DNA of 64,000 nucleotides from Tamarix chinensis (GCA_030549775.1 CM060172.1:125291122-125355121), one strand, 5' to 3'. Numbered from the stretch's first letter, positions 12,111 through 26,666 are shown. Numbers and translations are program-made. Notes: generated from the letters alone by a model not told the origin.

Positions 12111-15100
12111 TTTTTTTAATAAAAGCATATATTATATCATGGAGAAAATTTACATCTAAGGCTATAGAATTGATCTACTTGACCCAAGAAACCTCTAAAC
12201 TTTGCACTGTGTGCAGAGTTATTACATATAGATTACATAACTAGAGAAATTTGATAAGCTATCCTTTTCAGGTCCCATCTTACATTTGTGAAAATACATG
12301 CATTTTGAGCTTTCCACACTTCATATATGCTAATAGCATAGAAAGCAGCCCTGAAATGTGCCTTAGCAACCCCTCTATTTTGAGAATAAGAAATGCCTTT
12401 CAGCAAATACTGTCATGAGGCATGCCTTCTTCTTTCTCTGAAAACCTTCCTGATGGCATCCCAAAGCTACTGCAAACCTTGGCAATGGAATAGAAGATGG
12501 ATTAGACTTTCCTATTGAGGATAGAAACAACACTGTAGGTTTATGGCAGGGAAAAATTTTGCTAGCAAGTCCTTTGTGGGAATCCTTGAGTGAGTAACCG
12601 GCTAGGATACAAACTTATGTTTAGGAGCAGCTGGGCTTTTCCAAACTTCCTTCCACCATTACATTTTAGGACCTTTAATACGAATCATATCATAAACTGC
12701 TGAAATGCTATATGTTCCCTCTATCTGAAGAAGCTAGAAAACTAGGAGTAACTTTGGCCTTAAACCAAGAATATTCTGCAGAATCCAAGAGGCTGTACAA
12801 GGAAGCCTAAAATCAACCATATTCTAATCTTTAATGAAGTAAGTGTGGATCCATTTTATCCATAAGGAATTTTTATCCTTATAAATGTTCCACAAATGCT
12901 TCCCAACTGCTGCTATATTCCAAGCAAACAAATCAATAATACCCAACCCTCCTTCATTTTTAGGCAAACACACCATCTTCCAGGCCACAAGAGCTCTTTT
13001 GCTTGAGGAAGCCTTTCCTGTCCACAAAAACACTCTACAGAGGCTAATGACCTTCAACAGTAATTTTTTGGGGAGAAAGAACAATTGACTTCAATACATA
13101 GTGATACCAAAAATCACTGATTTCAACAATTGCAACCTGCTAGCATAAGAAAGTAATATATTTGCCTAATGTTGTAGTTTATTTGTGATATTCTACACCA
13201 AGGACTGTATATCTGCTACTTTTAATTAAGATGCATCCAAAGGAACCCCCAAATACCTGAAAGGTAACCTCCCTTCCTGAAAATGAAGCTGAGATAAAAT
13301 GGACATCTTCACATCCTAAGAAACTCCACCAAAATAGATAGAACTTTTCTCTGGATTAATACATAAACCAGAGGCAGCAGAAAAATCTTGGAACATGGAT
13401 TTGATAGTAGTTATAAATGTTAAATCAGCACTGTAGAATAGAAGAATATTATCTGCAAAATCAAGATTGTTAATCTTCAACCTCTTGCATTTAGGATGCC
13501 CATGGAATCCATCAGTCAGCTAAAGAGTTTGCAACATCCTACTGAAATACTCCATCACAGTCACAAAAAGATAGGGGGATAAAGGGTCTCCCTACCTATC
13601 CCCCCTACCTTAAGCCTTTTTTGCCCTTAAAAGGAGCCAACATAGTATTGTTAATGCATAGAGAATAATCAACATTAGATACATAGGCCATAATCAGTCT
13701 GACAATATGGATAGGAAAATGAAAACCCGGTAGAATATTCTCTAAAAATTTCCAATTGATTGAATCATAAGCCTTTTTGATTTCTACCTTGAGCATACAC
13801 CTTGGTGACGCATTTTCCTTTTGTATAAGTGAATAAGCTCATGAGCTAACAATACATTATCCCCAATGTATCTGCCCTTCACAAACCCAGCCTGAGAGGC
13901 ATGAATGATGGAAGTTAAAATATGTTATAATCTTTTAGCTAAAACCTTAGCTAAAACTTTATAGACCACATTGTAGCAAGCAATTGGCCTAAATTCAGAC
14001 ACACTTTGAGCTCCTTCACCTTTAGGGATAATGACTAACTTTGTTGCAGCAAGGCATACAGGCATTGAGGTAGATTGAAAGATATGATTAATCAAACCCC
14101 ATAGGCTTTCCCCCAACACTTACCATAAAGCTTTAAAGAAGCCTATTGTGAACCCATCTGGACCTGGGGCCTTATACTAGCCAATAGACCATAGAGCTTC
14201 CTTGACCTCCTGTAGAGAAATAGGTTTCAGCAAGTCATGTTGTTGTTCCATAGTAACCAGAGGACCCTGCAAGAAAATACCATCATTTGTTTCTCTAGTG
14301 GCGGCACTTTTAGAGCCTAGCAAATCCTGATAAAAAGATAGGAAGACTTGATTGATCCCTTCTGAATTAGAAAACCAATGGCCTCCACTGTCTTTGATTC
14401 TTCTTACCACACTACTCATCTACCTAACCATCATAAATAAGAAGAAGAAGTGAGAATTAGAGTCTCCCAAATTCAACCACTTGATTCTAGATTTATGTTT
14501 AATAAAACTCTCCTCACAGAGCACATAACGTTGATATAGCTTCAAACATGTTTTCTCCTCCTCCTATAGAGACAAGTTTTGAGGATGCAGAACAATCTCT
14601 GCCTGAATCTTACTTAGCTACTGCCTGGTCTCTTGAACTCTTTTGGATATACCCCCAAAATTCTCTTTATTAAAACTTATAAGGCGGGCTTTCTTTAAGC
14701 TTTTTGAAAAAAATTTCCTACATAGGACCATTGAAAGGCAACTCCCAAACAAAAGACACCAGACGAAGAAAACCAGAATCCAAGGTCCACATGTCAAAAA
14801 ATTTAAACTACCTCTTGGAACCCTTAACAGACCCCTATGCTAAATATACCAAAGCATGACTATGGTCAGAGAAGAGAGTATCTAAAAACTGCATAGAAGA
14901 GTTTGGGAAACTCATAGTCCAAGGCATACTAACCAAGATCCTATCCAATTTAGCCATAATTCTATTCTCTCCCAAACTTTTATTGGGCCAAGTAAACTTC
15001 AAAACTGTGTACCTCAAGTCATGGATCAATAGGGAATTAAAATAATCACTAACATCTTCAACATCATTAATATTAATAGCATTACCTTGGAATTTCTCCT

Positions 15101-15262
15101 CAGGCTTCAAAACCACATTGAAATCCCCTAATAAAATCCAAGGATCCTTTTCCGCTTTGTGAACTTGCAGCCAACTCCATAGATTTTTCCTACTTACACC
15201 ATCATTAAAAGCATAAACAAGAGTAACAATGGTACTCTGCAGCCAACTCCATAGACTTGTCC
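12111..15262 (-). pseudogene. Decayed L1-type LINE, 5'-truncated, 14-bp target duplication
   Basis: Read on the minus strand it holds the end of an endonuclease domain (about 15116-14835), then reverse transcriptase: a block with PKGEGAQ...EFRPIACYNVVYKVLA (14119-13925), a KKAYDSINWKFLE block (13796-13605), and the catalytic box as FADN instead of FADD (13448-13462). The C-terminal part ends with LPKNEGGLGI (about 12930). Frames are broken by stops and shifts. The 3' tail is an A run (T at 12111-12117 on the + strand). The 14-bp repeat TACTATTATTATTG flanks it exactly (12097-12110 and 15263-15276). At 3.15 kb it is about half the usual plant L1 length. It interrupts element C and is dead. Confidence 0.9.
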
Positions 15263-15267
15263 TACTA
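15166..15267. repeat. Near-exact 30-bp repeat at the LINE 5' junction
   Basis: TGCAGCCAACTCCATAGA occurs at 15166-15183 and again at 15238-15255. Similarity continues to CCTACT, so the second copy runs into the target duplication. This looks like a template jump or microhomology (TACT) event during LINE insertion. Confidence 0.8.
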
Positions 15268-18158
15268 TTATTATTGTTATTATTGATGTACTCTTATTAT
15301 TGTGACAAAAACATTTGAACCCTTATATTATTATTATTATTCTAAATATAACTATTATCATTATTATCTTTAGCAACAATGGTACTTTATTGGTATTACT
15401 ATATTACTATATTATTATATTATTATTTTAACCCTAACACTATTATTAGCCTTAGCCTTAAAAATGTTAGGATTTCTATTAGTAGAAGCATTAGCATTAC
15501 TATTATTATTATTATCACTATTTTGCTATAACTAGTATTAGTACTATTATTAGAAGAAATAAATCTATTGGGTTTAATAATATAAATATAGCTATAAATA
15601 TTAACATAAATATATTTTGACTAGTTAGATCTAGTAGGCTAACTTGAGGATAAAAACCCTAACTTTCACTTGTAAAGCTCCCTTTAAAAATAGTAACCCT
15701 AATATTAGACTAAAATAAGAAATAATAGTATTTTTGGTAGGAGGGAAACTAGTCCTTACTTGTTTTCCCCTCTTATAGGTGAAACCAATCAAAACCCTAA
15801 GAAGGCGTAGGAGCCTGCTCCAAGACCGGTGTCGTGTTAGGTAAGGGTGTAGCTAAGGCCATATGTGTGCTATGTGTTTCTATATGCCTTGGATGCCATG
15901 TATAATGATATGTTGTGTATCGTGTGCTATTGTTATAATCGTTTTGTGTGTAGCGCAGCTTGGAGTTGAGGTATGCTCTTATATTCGCTTATGGCATGTG
16001 TACAATATGTTTGTGCCATGAATGGTGATATGATATGATATGGCCCTTTTAGGACATGCATGCTAGGATAATTAATGCCGTGATATGGGGTGGAAGGATG
16101 AAAAAGAAAAATAGGGAAGTGAGTGGACCAAGGGGGAGTAAGTTGGCCAAGGAGAAATAAATTGACCAAGGAATGTGGGATTGACCCAAAAATCCCATGA
16201 TCCATGAGAAGAAGAATAAAAGGGGACTTTAAGTAAAATAAAGTGGATGAACTTTTCATGGGAGAATCTAGGGTTTGCATGGGAGTTATAGGGTTTGTAT
16301 GGGATGGGTAGAGTCTGCATGGGGACGAACTTTACGTATGGAAAGTTGCCTTGGGTTGTGATGAAGGTAATGGAAGAGTTGTTTGGGTGATTAGAGGCTT
16401 TGGGTGAAAAAAGTTACGTAGGACTATATAAGGGTGCATGGGAGACCAAGCTAGGGTTTGGGAGGAAACCCTAATTTGAGAGGGTGGAAAAAGGAAAACG
16501 AATGAGGGTAAGTGGAGTATGAGGTGAGAATGGGGGATTTTCATGAGTAGGGAGAGCATAAGTATCATAGGAAGCAATAACGGAAGGTGAGAAATGGAAG
16601 AGTGACTTGTGGAAAGGAGGATACTAAGGTTGGCATGGCCAGCTAGGAGTTTGGTGTGGCCATCTAGGGTTTTGTGGTCACGCGTGTATTTGGGGGAGTG
16701 ACATGAAGTGAAAAGGGTTGAACCTAAGGGTTGTGATGTTTGGGGGTGTTGAAATAGTTGGGTTGCGTGAGGTAGAGGATGATGGGCCACATAGGCTCAA
16801 ATTAGGGTTTTCTAGAGAAAACCCTAGGGAAGACTGTGAATGGACTTAGTGGTGTCGGTAGTGGGCCTTAACTCACACACTTAGGAATTGGGTCTCTGGT
16901 GTGAGTAGTGGAATAAAGAGAGAATGTTGGGCGAGTTAGGAGGTATAGAAGTCTTAAGATATGGGATGGTCCCTCCTAGGAGGGTAAGCATATATGGAGT
17001 TAGTCATACATGTCTAGGGTGGAAATTTTGAATAAGACATGGTAAAACATTAATCATGTACGGTGGAACACCATGAGAGTCGAGTCTAGACCGATCCACC
17101 GGCATATAGTGGTCAGGAGTGTTTTGCCCTAGAGACTAATCCACTGGCATATAATATTGGCCAGGTGTGTTCTGCCCTGTAAGTGACCGATCCACTAGCT
17201 ATAATAGTGGGGGATCCTGAGCTCAATAAACCAAATCCTAAGTTTGATAAGACACATAAAAGACACTAAAAACTTACAGTGGAATACCATGAGAGTCGGG
17301 GCCAGACCGATCCACCGGCATAATAGTGGCCAGGAGCATTTTGCCCTGGAGACCGATCCACCGGCATATTATAGTGGTTAGGTATGTTCTTCCCTACAAG
17401 TGACCTATCCACCAGCTATAATAGTAGGGTTCCAGTACTCACATGGATCAATAAAAAGTATAGTGTGAAATGAGTAAAATTTAGAGATTAAATAATTAGC
17501 TTATCCAGAGTGTAGCTTGGAGTTTATTTATCTGAGAGATTGTATGATGCATGTTATCATGATTGTTTTATGTACTCTTATGTGTTCGACTTAGTGCATG
17601 GTTACCTTGCTCGGTACGTAGCGTACTGACCACCCATTTCATGGGTGTTGTTCATTCCCACGAGCAGAAGACCCATCTGAGTTTGTGCAGGTAGGGGACG
17701 ATATCTTCGATGCCTACGACACCTACAAGGCATCGAGTGAAGTTGAGAGTTGAGTCTAGACCTAACTTGGGGATCGAGAGCAATCGTCCGTACTCTATCT
17801 TTCCTTTGATTTTACCATGTATCTTTTTTTATTCTAGTTATGTCATGTCGTACGGTATTTTATGTTTTTAGAAAAACTTTAGTTACTTGCTCTTTGGGTT
17901 GTAATTCTTAAATCGCACTCTGATTTTCTGTAAGGTTGACGGTTCATTTCTTTTATGAATTCTTATTTTAATTATCAACTTGTGTTTAATGTTAATCCCA
18001 TTCAGCCTTAGCACTTGGTATTGGAACGGTAGGAGTGAACCGGTCTGGTACTAAGTGTGGCGGTAATATCCCCAGAATTTACAGTTTTGTTACCCTACTT
18101 ATGTTAAACCTTTTTATTAAAACAAAAAATTTTAATAGTAAATTTTGGGGGTATTACA

Positions 18159-18720
18159 GCATAATTCTTATATTATGTCTTAGGCTTACATGCTTATGAC
18201 TCCCGTTAAGGAGGTAACTAAGTTTACTCAACACATAGCGTTCTGATGTGCCTATTTTCTTGATTACATACTTACATGAGCAAATGACCATGTGTAGTTT
18301 TTTTTAGGATTATCGATAGTTATCCTACCTCGTTTTGGGCTTGAGGGCTTGAAAGCGTGGATACCAGGAGATCTTTGTAGGACCATAATAGAATAAGATT
18401 TTAGGTTTTTCCTTATTTTTTTTATCTCTATTGTATGTTAGTACTTTTGGTTTACTATCTCTTATAAATTTAGATATTTTTCAGGCCTATTGTGGTCTTG
18501 TTTTGTAAACATTTTTATTTGTGGTATCTGCATTCTTTTGCACATTCTATTCTTGTACTTGGTTCGGTTGGTTTTCTTAGCCTTGTATTTAACATGGGAT
18601 GAGAGGCGACGCCCTATTTTCCATAGGTGTATTTTGTGTGTGTGTGTGTGTGTGTGTGTATTTTGCTTCTGTAATATTTTTAAATAAAATGTTTTAGTTG
18701 TAAAAAATGGAGGTGTTACA
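18159..18720 (+). mobile_element. 3' part of interrupted LTR-like element D
   Basis: The segment ends TGGAGGTGTTACA at 18720, the same 3' terminus as B and C, preceded by the usual 'taaataaaatg' stretch. It follows element C's target duplication directly, so C appears to have inserted into D. It contains a TG dinucleotide run at 18634-18659. The upstream part of D is not resolved. Confidence 0.5.
18634..18659. repeat. (GT)n microsatellite
   Basis: This is an uninterrupted GT run in the 3' part of element D. Confidence 0.95.
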
Positions 18721-21541
18721 AAATAAAAGTGAGAATCATTCTCGATTCATTATGGAAAGTTGTTATTTAAATGATAGGATGATTTGGTGAACATATATCG
18801 AATGTATTTGCTCAATCGACAATGATCTATATGGATATGAAATCCAACATGTAAATGTGTCAAGCTAATTGACTATAAGAGGTTGTTTGTAAAGAGTTAT
18901 TTGAATGTCAAATTAGTGAAATATGTATTTAGACAAAAGCTAGGTTTTTGTCTCTCATAGGGTTTTTAGTGGCAAAGGTTCAAATGCGAGCATTATCAAA
19001 GTGTACTTTTACATACAAACTGATCATACATAATGCAACATATGAAGGAGACATATTAAGTTCATGAAGGGGATAAAATTATACTATTTTTTTTAGCTAT
19101 AGTTTTGTCTCATAGGGATTTGGGGTAAACTTTTCAATGAGGAAATATCTCAAATGTGTACTCTTTAGAGAGTATCAAATATTGGTAAATGAGACACATT
19201 TGTATAAGGGAATGTGTTTTTGAGGCTCCCGTAAACTTGCATGAATACTTAGTGGTTATGGAGAATGGTAAATGTATTTTGAGTTTGTGTACATATTGAA
19301 TAACTATTGTTGTAACAATCCCAAAGTTCATTACTGAAAATTTTGGTTTCGCAAAAGCTATTAAGTAAAATAAACAAGATTTACATCAACAATTAAAGTG
19401 AGCTTAGTCTCTATACCATTCTCATAGTAAGTACATAGAAAAAAATGTTAATGTGATAAACATAGAATGAGGCATAGACAAATGACATTGTAAGTACAAT
19501 GAAGTTTAAGAGATAACTACAGTACAAGAGTACTCAAAATACCACAAAGGGATGCATAGATTCTAAGAGTCTGAAAGAAGGTATCCAAAACAAAATCTAC
19601 CTAACACTACCTCGATAAAAATATCTCTAATACCTAAACCACAAGTAAACAAGTATTCCACTCATCCAAATGTAACACATCGAATTTTTCAAAGACCTAC
19701 ACACCGTCAACATGATCATCTACTTGTGGGAACGAGATGGTGTCTATAAAATGGACATGTCAGTTTTTGCATATGGAATAATACGATAATTTCACTAGAC
19801 ATATTATGTTGCACATAACTCATGGTACACATAAAATAAATCATGTGATAACATACAATACAATCACATTCATAAAATAAAGTAAACTTAGAGTACGAGC
19901 CATGTGCTTATTTTTGCATAGTGGTTGCACAACTAATTTTTTATTCACATTGAGTACCAAGAATGATTAATGACATAAATCTCCTTCTAGGACATAATGT
20001 ATTCAGAGACTATTATTTTCTTTCAAGTGGAAAAAATTTATGGAAATCTTGTTCCAAAGTATAATGCTCTTGGGGACCACAATACTAGACACCTAATCCT
20101 TAAGTACACGTACCCTCTATGGGCTGGTGAAACCGACTAGTATAGAGTAGATCTAGGGCCACTTTGGTTCTACATAACCAAGATATAAATGCATATTTGT
20201 AAATTTTTCAAATCCTAACTCATATGATCTTTCACTTTGATATTAATCTTTTATTCGAAGATAGTGTTTTGACACTTAACAAAAAGGGTCCACACAAATA
20301 GCTTAGCATTTATATAATTTATTATCTATTTATACCTTATGTGAATTCATTCCAAGAATTAAGTTTTAACATGCGATTAAATTTATGCTAAGGTCAACTA
20401 AGCATTTTCCACATAAAATAAAAAATGAAAGATTCATAAAAATAATGAACAGACACTTAAAGATAATAGGGATAGATTAAACAAGCCATTTAACTCAATA
20501 GTTTTACTTAGTAAGGCCATTAAGATTATCTTAAGGTCATATGCTTTAACTTAAATTAATAACATATGCTAATCACCATTAACCCAAATGATATTGTTAT
20601 CATCATTTTTAACCCATTTAATTACTCAAACATCTTAAAATTCCATAATTCAAGTAAAAAGACCATTATACCCTTAATCACCTTAATTATCACTAAAGCT
20701 TAATAAACTCATAACAAACCCAAATTGGCCCTAAACCTTATCATAACATATTTCAAATTTTATGAAAATGGCCTACTAAACATAATGGTATACTCAAAGT
20801 TATAAATAAATTACTAAAATATCAAAATTACTCTTGGGTCAAAAATTACATTGAAACCCCAAATTTCATTTCAACTCCAATGATTCCCAAACTTTTGCTT
20901 TAGCTTATGTACCCTAACATATACGCATATACACCCTCAAATGAGATAAAACCTTCATACAATAATAAGGGCCAAAAATAACATGAGAGACTTAGGCATA
21001 TTCTTTTCCAACCAAACATGAAACAATACATGTTGTTAATCACATAAAGTCATATAATAATAATTTATGCATAACATATACTCATTATATATGAGATCAT
21101 GACTTGTATTTGTATGTTTAGTCTAGCATGGATTGTTGCATATAGGTTTACCTCGTTTATGGGTACACTTGGTCCTACAAAAGTTTTGGCCAAAGCTGAG
21201 AGTTCAAGAAAAAACACTGGAGTGGTGTTTATTGACACGAACCATGTTTTTTCCTATTTTCTACCATTTTCTTGTGTCACTTACATAATTCTATAAAGAG
21301 ATGTGTAGGAAACCCTAGCAATGTGTGGTTTGCCGTCGAACTTCTCCAAACCTTCTCTTCTTAAATTCTCTTATGGTTTTGAGAGACTTGTGTACTGAGT
21401 GATATTGTGAGGATTGTTTGATTCTCCTTGTAATCACTAGTATTATATATAATAGAGATCATTATTTTTTCCCCAATTGTTATTGTGCTTTTATTATTTT
21501 CTCAATTAGATTTTGTCATTTTTTGATTTCTTGTGAATTCA
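18721..21541. other. Repeat-like sequence without a recognisable gene
   Basis: No gene is seen. At 19311 the sequence TGTAACAATCCCAAAG looks like a terminus of the TG...CA family in reverse orientation, but I found no matching right end. The segment 21250-21541 ('tccttgtaatcactagt' and poly-T-rich sequence) resembles a retrotransposon LTR. ORFs here are short and unsupported. Confidence 0.4.
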
Positions 21542-24500
21542 TGTAATATCTCAAATTTTACTACAAAAATTTTCATTTTATAGTAGAAGCATATAATCAA
21601 AATACCAAGTGTTACTACCATAATTGACGTAAGTCTGATTTACCATACCATCCTTACATTAATTATAAAGCTAAAACCATTCAAAGTAAAATAGAGAAAT
21701 TAGAAATGAGAGAAGCTTTATAAATATAAATATGAGTTTTGAGATTAATTCTGAGATACAATAACAAAATACAACAAAAGGGATACCATGAATTGAATAG
21801 TCCAAAAGGTATCCAGATAAAAATATCATTCGAATAACATGACTCTTTGCCTAAATACCCAGTACAGAAAAAATCACTCCTCCCCATGCAATACATAAAA
21901 GGAAACAAAATCATCCAAATGGACCTCAAGACTTGTACAAAAGCATTAGGGTCCTCTACTCATGAGAATAAGTAGCACCCATGAAAAGAATGGTGTGTAC
22001 GCTACATACTAAGTAAGGTAATAATACTATTGAGGTAAGGATACAACTAAAAGCATACATTCATAGCAGAGGATAAGTACACATACAAAACACATATAAT
22101 ATCACAAGGTAAGTACTAATCCAGGTTGCTTTACTAGATATAACTATTTTCATTCATTTATTTATGTATACTTCAATAACCCCCACTATTCTTAAACTAG
22201 TGGAACGATCTGAAGCACCTCTGAAGAACAACATACCTGAGTTTATATTATCATCTGGTGTAATAGATCCAACACCTATCAGTGCAGAATACTCCTGATC
22301 CACTATTCTTAAACCGGTGGAATGTTTTGAAGAACCTTTTGAGGATAATACACCTTAGCTACTATTATAATCCGGAAGAACATACCCGTAAATACCTTTG
22401 TTCTGACTTATGTACTCTTTCACTTTAAATCATTAATATCTTATCCGTTAGGTTACTTATCTCAATTAATATTATTATTCAATATGATTATAGAGCACCA
22501 CTATTCTTATTTAGATGAACAGACTAAAGCACTTCTCAAGGGCAACACACATAAGCCACTATTATCGTTCAGTGGAACAAACCCATAAATACTTTGGCCT
22601 AAATCATGCGATCTTTCACTTTAACTGATTAATGTCTTATTCATGTTTTATTTAAAAAGTAAATAACATGTTTGAAATGAGTAAGGCACATTATAATATC
22701 ATAAGGCCATTCTCTAGGGTTAAAACCCTTATATTTCCTCAAAACCCTAATTTTACACTTTTATCGTAACTATTCTTCTGTTACTCCTTTAACCACCAAA
22801 CTTAGTACCTATTTATAAAATATTATTATTATCAACATACTTGAATTTCAAGGCCTAAATCTAAGTTCTTTCATATACGATAATAACCCTATCCCAAAAA
22901 TTACTATTTCCTAGGGTTATAAACCCTGACTTCACAAATCCGTCATAAATTTTCTTATAGGAATCAAACAAATATCAGATTCAATAAAAATCTCCAAAAT
23001 ACTAGGTTTAACAACATATTCAAATTTCTTAGTTTAAATCTATCATTTTGCACATGTGATAATAGCCTCCTCATTTAGGGTTACTATTATAAAATCAAAC
23101 AATTTTCATACTTTATTAAACTTAGGCCATTTAAAACTACTTTAAGAACTTCATATAAATTCCTTGTCATAATTTTGGATTATATAACACCTTAAAATAC
23201 CATGATTCTCATATTTAACTCACGTTAACCAAAATGCCCTTATTAGTAATAACATATTATTTTATGTAGATCTTACAGTTCTGGTAACATTATTCCCAAA
23301 TCCTCCATTTATTTCTATATACTTTATTATAATCCTTTCATACTCATCATGCCTTACTTAATAACCCATGATACAACCAAATTTCACACTGAGGGCTTTT
23401 CCACATAAAATAATAATACCGTATAATTGTTACTTACTCATATTCTATCATGAAATATCAACCGTATATTATAACATTAACAATCATATATTAATTTACA
23501 TAATAAAAATAAAATTTTATAACACAAAAAACATGCATAAAACTTAGCAATAAAAAATCCTATACTACAAAAAGTATCATTACAAAAACAACTCTGGTTT
23601 CTTAGCATGCAAATCCTATTATGCCTCTTCCAGAACAACGAGGAAATAACCTAAGAGATCATAATAAAACACCATTAGGATTAAACCACATAATTAAAGA
23701 AATTTTAAGGAAATGGAAGGGTATGAGAATGGAGAATTAAATTGAGACAAACCACTTCAAGAGAGCAAACGGTGGTAGCTACCGAAATAAGGGGAATGAT
23801 GTTTGGTGGTTGGGTCCGAGTGGTAGAGGGTGTGGTGTGGTGCAAGCTATTGAAAGTGGAGGGGGTGCATTGGTGGAGGCTTCCAAAGGTGCTATGGGTG
23901 AAGCTTCGAAAGAGGACTTAAAGGAGGTAGGTGGATTTCAGTTGAAGCTACCAAAGGGGAGGTATAGGTGTAGACTGTTGGTGTCGTAGCTAAAGAGGAA
24001 AATAAAGATGGAGATTGAATGTGTGTTTGGGGTGGTGAGTTAGTTTTTATTGTAGCCTTGGAGGAATAAAAATAGAAGGATTTGCGGTGTGTTTGGCTGA
24101 AGGTGGAGGGGATGTGGTGTGGTGGGTTTGGCAATTGGTTGTGGGAGGTTTTCATTGTAGATTGACACAAGTGGTGGAAGTGCCTCGGTTAGGATCGCTA
24201 ATGAGGGTTATCGAGGCTGTATTTGTGACGGTAAGGAGGAGGTAAAGGAGGAAAAAGGTTGTGTTATTTTTTCACAAAACAAAAGGAAGAGAAGAGAGGG
24301 TGATCGGGGCATTTATTTATGGTTTTATATATACATACACATGCATAGAGATGGAGATTGCGATCGGCCAAAAATTTTAACCCAAACCCTAAAGATGAGG
24401 AGGGGATTTGATGGGGTAAAGAGTAGGCTTGGTAAGGGGGAGTCATGCACGCAAGGGGAAGGGAAGAGAACAAGGAAAAATAAAAGGGAAAGGAGAAGAA

Positions 24501-24759
24501 AAAGAAAATAGAGATGATGTGGGTTTAGATTTAGGTTAAAAATAATTTAGGTTAAGGTATTATGACAAATTAATTAAATGATCATTTGGGATTAGGTTTA
24601 GGTTAGGAAATATATTAATAACTCAAAATAAAAAAATTAGGGTTAGGCTAATATTTATGATTAGGGAGTTAGGGTAAGAGAAAAAAAATCCCAATAATTA
24701 AATTAGATTATGATATTAATTACTTAGAGTTAAGGTTCGCAAAAATTTAGAGTGTTACA
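21542..24759 (-). mobile_element. Solo-LTR-like element F (3.2 kb)
   Basis: The left end TGTAATATCTCAAATTTTAC and right end GTGTTACA belong to the same family as G. It holds the reversed 'tacatactaagtaaggta' block (22003-22020), reversed CCGATCCACCGG-type repeats (22190-22600), a long AT-rich part and a G-rich tract (23760-24480) whose ORFs are low complexity. Flanks ATTCA and TGTCA agree at only 3/5, so the target duplication is weak. It has no coding domains. Confidence 0.6.
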
Positions 24760-25342
24760 TGTCAGATCTTGGGCATTCACATCTGTTGTGAATTTTTTCC
24801 CTACACTATATCATGCTTATTTCTAACATGGAAAATTCCTTGCCATAATACTATTAATAAATACAACAAAAACATCTCACATTACCTAAAATCTAGTCTT
24901 CAAGTAAGAAGATCATTGGTTTGTGTCAATCTAAAAATAATTGGCTCTTAGTTTTTATTTATCTTAGGTTTTAAATTTAATCCAACCCTATAGTGTGTAT
25001 CTTCATCATTTATAATACTTTAATTTTTATTATTAAATCATTAAATATATTTTGATAATAAATATTTTGAATTTATTGTAACATATTTTAGTTAATTTTT
25101 TATAAAAATTAGTCTGAATCACTTGTTTGACTAGTTAAATGAGTGGTCCAATCTATAAACTATTAAACTAGTCATGAGATTGGTTTAGAGATTGTTTAAG
25201 AAAATTATGGTTGGAATGTACACAAAATAGAATAAAAATATGAACCTATATTCCTTTTTATATTTTGGTTCTTCTCTAAACAAATTTCCTCATTATTTCA
25301 CCATTTTCACAATTTAGAGACATCCAAATGAGATGATGGTAC
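24760..25342. other. AT-rich stretch with no gene seen
   Basis: I find no ORF of interest, no RNA gene and no clear element end here. It lies between element F and the hAT-like element copy 1. Confidence 0.5.
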
Positions 25343-26039
25343 TATGGATGTAAACGGGGTGGATACCCCCAAAACTATATCTAATACCCATTAAGTAATT
25401 TATAACTTAATCTATAACCTTCATATATCCATTACTTGATGGTCACCCCGTTACCCATTTAAATAGCTCAATAGATTCACTACACAACGGATAAACCCAT
25501 TACATGCTTAAATTTTTACTTAAATCTTTACAAATATTAATGTGCCAAACCACCTATCAAACACAAAAATCTACAATTCAATTCTATAAAACAAACTACG
25601 TGAAAACATTATTATATAAACTTCATTATTTAGAACATATTTATTCTTCCCAACTAATTGTAAACACAACTATTCAATTTTAGTTAACTAATATAATTTT
25701 TATTTTATTATCGCAAGAAAATGCCAAATCAGAGATAAAGTAAAAGAAAATTCTCCACAAATTATATGCAAAATGTCACGATCATTAAAAAAAATCTATA
25801 AAGATTATAGTAACAATATTCTGCTAGCACGAAAAAAACTGAAGAATTAAAAGCAAATTGATCTATGATTAATTAAGCAAGTATTCACCATACCGATGGT
25901 AATATTTAGGAAATTTATAATGTAAAACCTATTGTACAGTATAGCAGCGTGGAACAGGTGCTACAATATCTTTTTTATTTAATTTAATTCTAATTAAGTA
26001 ATTTAAATTTTGGCTTATTAAAAAATTTTAAATTTTTAC

Positions 26040-26332
26040 TTTAAAAATAGAGATCCATATTAATATATTTCTGATAAAAAAAATGGTGAAATTTTAATTC
26101 TTTAGTGGTGAAAGATTAGTTTTAAATAGAAAATGGTGGAAAAGCATTTTTTTAGTGAAATATCAGTACATTAGTGGTGAAAGATTAGTTTTAAGTAGAA
26201 AAAGAGAAAAATATCAACTCGTTGGTGAAAATTTAGTACATTAGTAGTGAAATATTAGTTTTAAGTAGAAGAATAGGGACATATCAACTCACTAATAAAA
26301 AAATCAACATATTAATGGCGAAAGATGAATAC
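26040..26332 (+). repeat. GTGGTGAAAGATTA tandem repeats, left part
   Basis: Repeats of TTAGTGGTGAAAGATTAG with spacers such as TTTTAAGTAGAA are interrupted by element G. They resume at 35514, with G's target duplication (AATAC/AATAT) at the seam. Confidence 0.8.
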
Positions 26333-26621
26333 TATAACACCTCAAGTTTTACTACTAAAAAATTTCATTTTACAACAGAAGTATATAAGTAAAATATTTG
26401 GGGTTACTGCGGTAATTGACATATGTCTGGTTTATTCAACTATCCTTACATCAATTATAAGCCTAAAATCATTTATAGTAATATACGTAAATTAGAAACG
26501 AAAGAAATATTTATAATACAATATGAGTGTAATACCCCAAAATCCTATTTTAGGAATTAAAAATAAAATAAGGATTATTAGGTAAGATTTAATTAAATGT
26601 ACAATTTTTAATAAAATAATG

Positions 26622-26666
<45 letters not shown>

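Larger units (their letters stand above)
10235..18158 (+). mobile_element. Giant solo-LTR-like element C, split by a LINE
   Basis: It starts TGAAATACCCCAAAAT and ends ATTTTGGGGGTATTACA, with flanks GCATG and GCATA (4/5). Removing the LINE at 12111-15262 leaves about 4.8 kb. The module order matches B and E: AT head, CT-rich tract (10490-11520), trinucleotide runs, a 'gaaggcgtaggagcc' block near 15800, CCGATCCACCGG repeats (17090-17420), a 'ctcggtacgtagcgtactgacc' block (17610-17660) and the hairpin. A 131-codon minus ORF and similar ORFs in the CT tract are low complexity. No gag or pol is seen. Confidence 0.7.

Noticed and set aside
19311..21060. A further complete TG...CA element starting TGTAACAATCCC
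   Set aside because: Only one end is recognisable and no matching terminus or target duplication was found, so it was left unassigned.
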